This document shows positions 1 through 4,888 of a DNA stretch of 5,019 nt, piece by piece (position 1 is the first letter of the stretch; every line of letters starts with the position of its first letter). The stretch comes from an uncultured Coriobacteriales bacterium (GTDB lineage: Bacteria > Actinomycetota > Coriobacteriia > Coriobacteriales > UMGS124): NCBI GenBank assembly GCA_934662525.1, contig CAKUKJ010000216.1, positions 1 through 5,019 of the forward strand, read 5' to 3'. The position numbers were made by a program, and so were the translations under genes. The notes beneath the pieces were generated by a model that was not told the DNA's origin, did no database searches, and was given only the letters and a program-made list of their open reading frames with translations.

Positions 1-1171
1 AAAACCTGTCAAAGACCCGAGGAAGGTCTTCCGGAGGAATCACGGGGCCCGTGTTGTTCACACTGAACAGCGCGTGGCCCTTTTTCTTGCCCTGCAGGCT
101 CACCCTCACGCGGCCCTGCGGCCCTGCGTACTTCACCGCGTTGTCGATGAGCGATTTCACGAGGCGCTCCACTTGCACCTTGTCCGCCTTCACCTCGATG
201 CCGTCCTCAATGTCCTCCACAAGATCGACCCCCGCCTCGAAGGCAACGGCATCAAACGCCAGGCATGACTCCTGCACGAGCGAGGTGAAGTTGAGCGTCT
301 GGGCGGTTTTTGCCGTGTCTTCGGGCTGGCGCACCTTTTCGTCGTTGCGCGCCAGGAACAGCATCTCCTCCACAAGCCCTTTCATGTGGAGGGCCTCGTC
401 CTTTATCCCGTCGATCCACTTCATCTGGTCGCCCACCTGCGTTTGGGGGTGGGCTGCGATGATGTCGGTGTCCGCCAGCACGACGGTGAGGGGCGTCTTG
501 AGCTCATGCGACGCGTCGGCGATGAACTGCGCCTGCTGGTCCCATGCGCGTTTGACGGGCCGTGTGATGAGATGTGCGAGAAGAACGCTCACGAACGCCA
601 CAACCACCAGCGTCAGCGCAAAGACGAAAAGTATCCCCTGCACCGTGCCCTTCATCGAGGAGAGGAAGGCGTTCGCGTCGGCGAACGCCATGGTGAGCTC
701 CCCGTCCATGTCCGAGTGGATGCACCAGAAAAGCCCGAGGTCGGTATAGATTCCCGAGCCGTTCTCCTGTGCGAGCGTGCGCGCGATTGCCTCGGAGCGC
801 ACGGCCTGGGACATGGCCGCATAATCGGCGTTGTACTGCACGATCGTGCCTGCCTGGCTGTCGTAGGTGATGAGCGCGATGGGCGTGAAGGAGCCATGCT
901 GCCTCTTGCTCGACTCGTCTGCGGGCTGCGCGGAGTCTTCGGAGGTGTCAGAGTCGTCCTGCGGCGCGTCGAACTCCGGGCCCCAGCCGCCAATGCTGAA
1001 GTTCACGCTGACCGTGGGCCCGTGCTTCACCGCCTCCTCCAGTTCGGAGGTGAACGTGGAGGCCGACGTGCTCCATATCGTCGTGCACAGGATGAAGAAG
1101 GCGACGGCAAACACGAGGGTTGCCATGGACATGATGGTCGCTATGATGCGCAGGCGCAGCTTCTTGAGCAT
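1..1171 (-). CDS. Sensor histidine kinase of a two-component system (partial, C-terminus cut off by window edge)
   Basis: This is a membrane sensor kinase that would autophosphorylate on histidine and pass the phosphate to the response regulator encoded just upstream. The visible 390 residues show a short basic N-terminus, a first membrane segment at about residues 9-32, an extracytoplasmic region to about 176 with an acidic Asp/Ser-rich stretch at 70-88, and a second membrane segment at about 177-202. Only a short linker (ITRPVKRAWDQQAQF) follows, so no full HAMP domain is present. The H box is ASHELKTPL with the phospho-acceptor at His222. The N box is LIDNAVKYA (Asn344), then NTGPVIPPEDLP and the F box VFDRF at the edge. 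The final Gly-rich ATP-lid motif lies outside the window. The ATG at 1171-1169 is preceded by GAAGGA, 6 nt away. It lies 41 nt after the regulator stop, so the two are probably cotranscribed. The signal sensed cannot be read from the sequence. Confidence 0.95.
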   Translation of the reverse strand, partial: MLKKLRLRIIATIMSMATLVFAVAFFILCTTIWSTSASTFTSELEEAVKHGPTVSVNFSIGGWGPEFDAPQDDSDTSEDSAQPADESSKRQHGSFTPIALITYDSQAGTIVQYNADYAAMSQAVRSEAIARTLAQENGSGIYTDLGLFWCIHSDMDGELTMAFADANAFLSSMKGTVQGILFVFALTLVVVAFVSVLLAHLITRPVKRAWDQQAQFIADASHELKTPLTVVLADTDIIAAHPQTQVGDQMKWIDGIKDEALHMKGLVEEMLFLARNDEKVRQPEDTAKTAQTLNFTSLVQESCLAFDAVAFEAGVDLVEDIEDGIEVKADKVQVERLVKSLIDNAVKYAGPQGRVRVSLQGKKKGHALFSVNNTGPVIPPEDLPRVFDRF

Positions 1172-1212
1172 GGCGCGTCCTTCGGGTCGTTGCGCGGTTG
1201 CAGGGGAGGGCC

Positions 1213-1893
1213 TTACGCCTCGTCAGGATAGCTCAGGCGGTATCCGAGCATGCGGATGGTGTCGATGGTGACGCCGGACTTCAAGAACGCGAGCTTCTTG
1301 CGCAAGAAGGAGATGTAGGCCTCGACGTTGTTGACCCCGGTCTCGCCTTCGGTGCCCCATACGCGTGTGAGCAGGGCTTGCTTGGAGAAGACGTTCGCAG
1401 GCGAGCGCATGAGCAGCTCCATGACGGACCCCTCGCGCTGCGAGAGGCGCACGGAGCGCTCGCCGCACTTGAGCTCCAGGTCGTCGAGGCTGAGCTCCAA
1501 ATCTCCGAAGCTCACCGAGTCGAGCACGACCTCGCCCGTGCGGCGCGTGAGGGCGCGCAGGCGAGCGCACAGCTCCTCGGGGTCGAAGGGCTTCGTGAGG
1601 TAGTCGTCTGCGCCGGCGTCCAGTCCGGCGACCTTGTCGCGGACCTCTGAGCGGGCCGTGAGCATGATGACGGGCGTGGAGATGCCCTTGGAGCGCAGCG
1701 TGCGGCACACCTCGATGCCGTCCATGCCAGGCAGCATGACGTCGAGCACGATGGCGTCGTACATGCTGCTGCATGCCCAGTCCAGGCCGGTCTTGCCGTC
1801 GTTGGCGCAGTCGACGTGGTACTTGCTCTCCTGCAGGATGTGCGCCAGGGCGTCGGCGAGGTTCTTCTCGTCCTCTACTATGAGCACGTTCAT
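1213..1893 (-). CDS. OmpR/PhoB-family response regulator
   Basis: This is a DNA-binding response regulator of 226 residues, a normal length for the family. The receiver domain spans about residues 1-115: acidic pocket E7/D8, phospho-acceptor Asp51 in IVLDVMLPGMDG, switch residue Thr79 in PVIMLTAR, and Lys101 in YLTKPF. A winged-helix DNA-binding domain follows at about 127-222. It contains SQREGSVMELLM, the recognition-helix region NNVEAYISFLRKKL and the wing motif IRMLGYRL. All phosphorylation residues are present, so it should be a functional partner of the kinase downstream on the same strand. The ATG at 1893-1891 has a good Shine-Dalgarno (GGAAGGA at 1907-1901, 7 nt spacing). The gene diverges from rpsP across a 264-bp region that carries possible operator repeats. 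Family members usually bind tandem direct repeats as dimers and often regulate their own operon. The target genes are unknown. Confidence 0.96.
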   Translation of the reverse strand: MNVLIVEDEKNLADALAHILQESKYHVDCANDGKTGLDWACSSMYDAIVLDVMLPGMDGIEVCRTLRSKGISTPVIMLTARSEVRDKVAGLDAGADDYLTKPFDPEELCARLRALTRRTGEVVLDSVSFGDLELSLDDLELKCGERSVRLSQREGSVMELLMRSPANVFSKQALLTRVWGTEGETGVNNVEAYISFLRKKLAFLKSGVTIDTIRMLGYRLSYPDEA

Positions 1894-1935
1894 GGGTGAG
1901 TCCTTCCCGAATCATCCCTAAACTGGGATTTTGTC

Positions 1936-2024
1936 TTTCAGGTTATGCTACGCGGGCCTGCTGAACGTGTTCTGAAACGCGAGTTCCTTGCGCATGTTTA
2001 CAACAAATCCCGAAGGTCTTTCAG
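1936..2024. promoter_or_regulatory. Cluster of TTTCAG/CTGAAA elements, possible response-regulator operator
   Basis: The hexamer TTTCAG occurs at 1936-1941 and 2019-2024 on the plus strand, each time within the 9-mer GTCTTTCAG (1933-1941, 2016-2024). Its complement CTGAAA is at 1972-1977. A related CTGAA lies at 1961-1965, exactly 11 bp before the one at 1972-1976. Two half sites in direct orientation at 11-bp spacing is the layout OmpR/PhoB-type regulators commonly recognise. On the minus strand this pair lies just upstream of a weak -10-like TAGCAT (1950-1945), which has no matching -35 hexamer, as expected for an activated promoter. Binding by the adjacent regulator is inference. Confidence 0.35.
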
Positions 2025-2094
2025 CCTATTGTGGCGGCTTGTGGAATGGTTGAGACAAGGGGAAAGCCTCGATGCATTCTTTGTGACTTTGTCG

Positions 2095-2100
2095 TAGAAT
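2095..2100 (+). promoter_or_regulatory. Candidate -10 box (TAGAAT) for the rpsP operon
   Basis: TAGAAT matches the -10 consensus at five of six positions and lies 58 nt before the rpsP start, which would give a leader of about 50 nt. I see no convincing -35 hexamer at 16-18 bp; TTGTGA at 2081-2086 is too close. The same heptamer TAGAATG occurs in the gap before lepB, which supports it as the local -10 form. Confidence 0.45.
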
Positions 2101-2121
2101 GCTCAGTCGCATGTATCGATA

Positions 2122-2139
2122 TGTGGCCGTACCGCCACA
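2122..2139 (+). other. Stem-loop in the rpsP leader
   Basis: TGTGGC (2122-2127) and GCCACA (2134-2139) form a perfect 6-bp stem with loop CGTACC. It ends 5 nt before the rpsP Shine-Dalgarno (TGAGGAG, 2145-2151). GTAC at 2129-2132 could alternatively pair with GTAC at 2141-2144, which would bring the hairpin against the ribosome-binding site. It is too short, and lacks a T tract, to be a terminator. A role in translation control is possible but unproven. Confidence 0.4.
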
Positions 2140-2157
2140 AGTACTGAGGAGCTTTCA

Positions 2158-2403
2158 TTGGCTGTCAAGATTCGTCTCGCTCGTCATGGTTCCAAGAAGA
2201 ACCCGTACTATCGCATCGTCGTCGCCGACGCCCGTTGCCCTCGCGACGGCCGCAACGTTGAGGAGGTCGGCCGCTACAACCCCATGGTCGAGCCCTCTTT
2301 CGTCTCCATGGACATTGAGAAGGTTGACGCTTGGATTGCCAAGGGCGCCCAGCCTACCGATACCGTTGCCCGCCTGATCAAGCAGGTCAAGGACGCTCAG
2401 TAA
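2158..2403 (+). CDS. rpsP: Small ribosomal subunit protein S16 (bS16)
   Basis: This encodes a structural and assembly protein of the 30S subunit that binds 16S rRNA in the body of the subunit. The 81-residue product has the full S16 pattern: N-terminal [20 protein letters not shown], then [13 protein letters not shown], and a C-terminal helical part ending in KQVKDAQ. The length is normal for the family. The start is a TTG codon. It is chosen because the family sequence begins MAVKIRL at exactly this point and TGAGGAG lies 6 nt upstream; no ATG fits. It is the first gene of the rpsP-khpA-rimM-trmD operon, and its stop overlaps the next start by one base (TAATG). Confidence 0.98.
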   Translation: MAVKIRLARHGSKKNPYYRIVVADARCPRDGRNVEEVGRYNPMVEPSFVSMDIEKVDAWIAKGAQPTDTVARLIKQVKDAQ

Positions 2404-2693
2404 TGTCTGAGGCCCTCGACATCGTCGATGAGGCGGCCGACGAGGTCATGCCCAGCGACAACGTGTGCGACCTCGTCGAGTACATGGTCGCCTCGCTTGT
2501 CGACAACCCCGATTCCATCGTCATCGATGTGACCGACTCCGACGAGTCCTCGCTCATCGAGGTTCATGTCGATCATGAGGACGTTGGCAAGGTTGTGGGT
2601 CGTCACGGCCGAGTCATCAAGTCGATTCGCACGCTCGCCAGGGCCTGTGCCGCCCGCGACGAGATCAATGCCGAAGTTGAGGTTGTGGGATAA
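2403..2693 (+). CDS. khpA: KhpA-type single KH-domain RNA-binding protein
   Basis: This encodes a small cytoplasmic RNA-binding protein of the KhpA/YlqC family (UPF0109), normally found between rpsP and rimM. In other bacteria KhpA can pair with KhpB/Jag and influence cell-wall growth, cell division and small-RNA metabolism. The 96-residue product has one KH fold with the RNA-contact loop GRHG at residues 66-69 (GKVVGRHGRVIKSI), followed by the helix RTLARACAA. About 20 acidic residues precede the usual family start (near CDLVEYMVASLVDNP), making it longer than the typical 75-80 residues. The ATG at 2403 overlaps the rpsP stop and has AAGGA (2389-2393) 9 nt upstream, so translation is probably coupled. 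An internal ATG at 2448 (residue 16) has a poorer ribosome site. Confidence 0.93.
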   Translation: MSEALDIVDEAADEVMPSDNVCDLVEYMVASLVDNPDSIVIDVTDSDESSLIEVHVDHEDVGKVVGRHGRVIKSIRTLARACAARDEINAEVEVVG

Positions 2694-2697
2694 GCTT

Positions 2698-3231
2698 ATG
2701 AACCACGATAGCGTGACGGAATACATCAACGTCGCGCGCATATCACGGACTCATGGCAAAAAGGGGGAGGTCGTCGCGGTTGCACTCGACGGCCTCCCTT
2801 TTTGTCTCAAACCGGGTATGCGCGTTTGCCTGACGCCGCCCGACCTTGAGTGTGACCGCTTCTGCACGGTCAAAACGGTCGGCTCCGGCGAGACCCCCCT
2901 CGTGGGCTTCTCCTGCGCCCATGACCTCAACGGGGCGGAGCGCCTCGTCGGCAAGCTCGTCCTGGCGCGCCGTGAGGATGTGCCCGAGTATGTGGAGGAG
3001 CATGGCTTCCTCGACTGCGTGGGCTGCGAGATGGTCGACGTCGAACGGGGCCCGGTCGGCACCATATCCGAGCTCATGATGCTGCCCGCGAACGACGTGT
3101 GGGCGGTGCAGTCGGACCGCTACGGGGAGGTTCTCGTGCCTGTGCTCGAGGATGTCGTGGTGGAGCTGCCCGAGGAGCCCGACGGCCGGGTCGTGGTGAG
3201 GCTTCCCCGCGGCATCCTGCCCGAGGAGTAG
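2698..3231 (+). CDS. rimM: 16S rRNA processing / 30S maturation factor RimM
   Basis: RimM binds S19 and helps mature the 3' (head) domain of the 30S subunit. The 177-residue product has the N-terminal RimM barrel at about residues 9-92, with the family motif ARISRTHGKKGEV (13-25). A PRC-barrel domain follows at about 97-175, containing GTISELMMLPANDVWAVQ and YGEVLVPVLEDVVVEL. Length and domain order are typical. The ATG at 2698 is 4 nt after the khpA stop. Only a weak GGGATAAG resembles a Shine-Dalgarno, so translation probably depends on coupling to khpA. Upstream in-frame starts, such as 2566, would overlap the khpA KH domain and add sequence foreign to the family. Its neighbours rpsP and trmD are its classic partners. 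Confidence 0.95.
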   Translation: MNHDSVTEYINVARISRTHGKKGEVVAVALDGLPFCLKPGMRVCLTPPDLECDRFCTVKTVGSGETPLVGFSCAHDLNGAERLVGKLVLARREDVPEYVEEHGFLDCVGCEMVDVERGPVGTISELMMLPANDVWAVQSDRYGEVLVPVLEDVVVELPEEPDGRVVVRLPRGILPEE

Positions 3232-3236
3232 CGCCC

Positions 3237-4025
3237 GTGGCCATCCGTATCGAGACGCTCGGCGTTTTCCCCCAGATGTTCGAGCCCATCATGTCGCTGT
3301 CCATCATGGGCCGCGCCCGCAAGGCGGGCCACCTCAGTTTCGAGGCGCACGACCTGCGCGACTGGACGCACGACCGCCATCGCACCGTCGACGACGCTCC
3401 CTACGGCGGCGGCCAGGGCATGCTCATGAAGTGCGAGCCCTTCTTCGAGGCGCTTGATGAGCTTGCCGGGCCTGAGAACCCGGCCTATACCGTCTTTTTT
3501 ACGCCCACCGGCGAGCCCTTCAACCAGGCGATGGCCGAGGAGCTGTCTCACAAGGAGCGCATCCTCTTTGTATGCGGGCACTACGAGGGTATGGACGAGC
3601 GCGTCTACACCCGTGCGGACCGCTGCATCTCCCTGGGTGACTACGTGCTCACGGGCGGAGAGCTTGCGGCCCTCACGGTGACCGACGCCGTCGTGCGGCT
3701 CATCCCCGGCGTCCTTGGGGACGACCAGAGCTGCGTCGACGAGTCGTTTGGGACGGGCTTGCTCGAGTACGCGCAGTACACGCGTCCCGCCGAGGCCGAT
3801 GGCATGGCCGTGCCGGCCATGCTGCTTTCGGGCGACCATGCCAAAATCGCCGCCTGGAGGCGCGCCGACGCCATCGTGCGCACGTGTGCCCGCAGGCCCG
3901 ACCTCATTGCCGCGGCACAGCTCACCCCCAAGGAGCGCCGATGCGCAGAGGAGCTCATTTCCTTGCTTGAGGCGGGCGAGGACGCCCATGAGGCCGCCTG
4001 CAGGCTCTTTGACATTCTTCGTTAA
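3237..4025 (+). CDS. trmD: tRNA (guanine-N1)-methyltransferase TrmD
   Basis: TrmD uses S-adenosylmethionine to methylate G37 next to the anticodon in tRNAs reading CNN codons, which prevents +1 frameshifting. The 262-residue product is close to the E. coli length (255). It shows the SPOUT trefoil-knot landmarks: ETLGVFPQMF at the start, DDAPYGGGQGML (52-63), FVCGHYEGMDERV (111-123), SLGDYVLTGGEL (132-143), RLIPGVLG (154-161) and LLEYAQYTRP (175-184). The C-terminal tRNA-binding helical domain follows. The start is GTG at 3237, 5 nt after the rimM stop, with GAGGAG (3223-3228) 8 nt upstream; family sequence begins right there. At the position of the catalytic Asp of other TrmDs (EDSF) this protein reads DESF (residues 168-171). 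Last gene of the tight operon. Confidence 0.98.
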   Translation: MAIRIETLGVFPQMFEPIMSLSIMGRARKAGHLSFEAHDLRDWTHDRHRTVDDAPYGGGQGMLMKCEPFFEALDELAGPENPAYTVFFTPTGEPFNQAMAEELSHKERILFVCGHYEGMDERVYTRADRCISLGDYVLTGGELAALTVTDAVVRLIPGVLGDDQSCVDESFGTGLLEYAQYTRPAEADGMAVPAMLLSGDHAKIAAWRRADAIVRTCARRPDLIAAAQLTPKERRCAEELISLLEAGEDAHEAACRLFDILR

Positions 4026-4029
4026 GACT

Positions 4030-4045
4030 GCGCGAAAGGTCGCGC
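4030..4045 (+). other. GC stem-loop just after trmD
   Basis: GCGCGA (4030-4035) and TCGCGC (4040-4045) form a perfect 6-bp stem with an AAGG tetraloop, beginning 5 nt after the trmD stop. No T tract follows, so it is not a standard intrinsic terminator. It could stabilise the 3' end of the operon mRNA or act as a weak or factor-assisted terminator. Readthrough into lepB is plausible. Confidence 0.4.
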
Positions 4046-4065
4046 CGGCGTGGTGCCTTCCGTAC

Positions 4066-4071
4066 TAGAAT
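4066..4071 (+). promoter_or_regulatory. Candidate -10 box (TAGAAT) for lepB
   Basis: TAGAAT within TACTAGAATGAAT lies in the 103-bp gap between trmD and lepB, 57 nt before the lepB start. It matches the TAGAATG seen before rpsP. No clear -35 hexamer is visible at 16-18 bp, where the sequence is GC-rich. It suggests that lepB can be transcribed separately from the ribosomal operon. Confidence 0.45.
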
Positions 4072-4080
4072 GAATGACCC

Positions 4081-4098
4081 GTGCCTGGCGGCAGGCGC
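4081..4098 (+). other. Stem-loop at the likely 5' end of the lepB mRNA
   Basis: GTGCCTG (4081-4087) pairs with CAGGCGC (4092-4098) through seven pairs (one G-T wobble) around a GCGG loop. If transcription starts about 7 nt after the TAGAAT box, this hairpin sits almost at the 5' terminus of the mRNA and 13 nt before the Shine-Dalgarno run. A role in mRNA stability is possible but is inference. Confidence 0.35.
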
Positions 4099-4128
4099 GT
4101 CTTCGGTGTCGAAAAGGAGGTTCATTTC

Positions 4129-4821
4129 GTGAGTGACGCAAGCGACAACACGTTGGCGGCTACGGCCGACGTCGAGGAGAAGGCCGTCGCCGAGCCTGTT
4201 GACGAGGCGGCCGACAAGCAGGGGGGCGAGGCTCCCAAGCGCACCTGGCTCTCGGGCGTCATGGAGTTCGTGGTCGCCTTCGCCATCATGCTCGTCGCCA
4301 TCCTTGCTCTTCGCACCTGGGTGGTGGAGCCCTTCGAGATTCCCTCTGGGTCCATGCTCCAGACTATCCAGATTGGCGACCGCGTGTTTGCCGAGAAGAT
4401 TTCGGTCGCCCTCAACGACATGCCCGAGCAAGGCGAGATCGTGACCTTCGTCAACCCCCGCGACCCCTCCGAGACGCTCATCAAGCGCGTCATCGCCGTG
4501 GGCGGCCAGACCATCGACCTGCGCGACGGCGTCGTGTATGTCGACGGGGTGGCGCTTGACGAGCCCTACACCGACGGGCAGGGCACCTATCCCATGCACT
4601 GCGACGGCACGGTGCAAACGACCGACATCACCTATCCCTACACCATCCCGGAAGGGTATTTCTGGGCCATGGGCGACAACCGCGGCAATTCGGCGGACTC
4701 GCGCGTGTTCGGCGCGGTGGACGCCTCCACCATCACGGGCCATGCGGTCTTCCGCTACTGGCCGCTCTTCAGAACGTCTGAGGACGGCTCCATCTCCATT
4801 TCGATCGGCCCGCTCGACTAG
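4129..4821 (+). CDS. lepB: Signal peptidase I
   Basis: This is a membrane-anchored Ser/Lys protease (family S26) that removes signal peptides from secreted proteins on the outer face of the membrane. The 230-residue product has an acidic cytoplasmic tail (1-37), one membrane segment at about 43-61, and then the conserved boxes. These are FEIPSGSML with catalytic Ser75, [21 protein letters not shown] with general-base Lys119, and [11 protein letters not shown] (181-191). All catalytic residues are present. The GTG at 4129 is chosen because a near-perfect Shine-Dalgarno (AAAAGGAGG, 4112-4120) lies 8 nt upstream. An in-frame GTG at 4081 would place that ribosome site inside the gene. A candidate promoter and hairpin precede it, and an intrinsic terminator follows 21 nt after the stop. 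In many Actinobacteria lepB follows rplS; here it directly follows trmD. Confidence 0.97.
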   Translation: MSDASDNTLAATADVEEKAVAEPVDEAADKQGGEAPKRTWLSGVMEFVVAFAIMLVAILALRTWVVEPFEIPSGSMLQTIQIGDRVFAEKISVALNDMPEQGEIVTFVNPRDPSETLIKRVIAVGGQTIDLRDGVVYVDGVALDEPYTDGQGTYPMHCDGTVQTTDITYPYTIPEGYFWAMGDNRGNSADSRVFGAVDASTITGHAVFRYWPLFRTSEDGSISISIGPLD

Positions 4822-4842
4822 AACCGTTGCATCGGCAAACCG

Positions 4843-4868
4843 GGGCGGGCGCATGCCCGCCCTTTGTT
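4843..4868 (+). terminator. Intrinsic terminator after lepB / before glyQ
   Basis: GGGCGGGC (4843-4850) and GCCCGCCC (4855-4862) form a perfect 8-bp GC stem with a GCAT loop, followed directly by TTTGTT (4863-4868). This is a good intrinsic terminator, with a T tract interrupted once. It starts 21 nt after the lepB stop and ends 4 nt before the glyQ Shine-Dalgarno, so it could instead act as an attenuator of glyQ. Confidence 0.75.
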
Positions 4869-4888
4869 ACACAGGAAGGAAGACTGCG

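Noticed and set aside
386..1231. 281-residue open frame on the plus strand opposite the histidine kinase
   Set aside because: It is a shadow of the kinase gene with no recognisable domain; the minus-strand frame has all kinase boxes.
1963..1972. GAACGTGTTC as an SOS (LexA) box
   Set aside because: The Gram-positive LexA site needs GAAC and GTTC separated by 4 bases; here the spacer is 2, and neither neighbour is an SOS gene.
2099..2377. 92-residue open frame overlapping rpsP in another frame, as a leader peptide gene
   Set aside because: It starts at the candidate -10 box, lacks a ribosome site and runs out of frame through most of rpsP.
2566..2697. Upstream in-frame start for rimM
   Set aside because: The extra residues overlap the khpA KH domain in another frame and do not resemble RimM.
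2757..2767. A5G5 run in rimM as a frameshift or phase-variation site
   Set aside because: The runs are short and encode the conserved GKKGE of the RimM motif; the frame is intact and no alternative product is apparent.
3099..3236. Upstream in-frame start for trmD
   Set aside because: The extra 46 residues are Arg/Gly/Ala-rich shadow sequence overlapping rimM; the TrmD family starts at the GTG at 3237, which has a good ribosome site.
3120..3989. 289-residue open frame on the minus strand opposite trmD and the rimM end
   Set aside because: It is antisense to two conserved genes; long stop-free frames are expected opposite high-GC coding sequence, and no family resemblance is seen.
4026..4065. 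Intrinsic terminator after trmD
   Set aside because: The hairpin is good, but a GC-rich sequence follows instead of a T tract, so it is listed only as a stem-loop.
4081..4128. Upstream GTG start giving lepB 16 extra residues
   Set aside because: It would begin inside the 5' hairpin and put the best Shine-Dalgarno in the window inside the coding region. The GTG at 4129 sits 8 nt after that Shine-Dalgarno.
3955..4854. 299-residue open frame on the minus strand opposite lepB
   Set aside because: It lies antisense to a clearly recognised lepB and crosses the terminator. The composition (His, Asp, Gly, Arg and Val rich) is that of a GC-rich shadow frame, with no recognisable domain and no ribosome site.
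4822..4888. Glycine T-box riboswitch before glyQ
   Set aside because: Only 67 bp is available. A T-box leader needs roughly 150-300 nt with a specifier stem and an antiterminator T-box motif, neither of which is seen.
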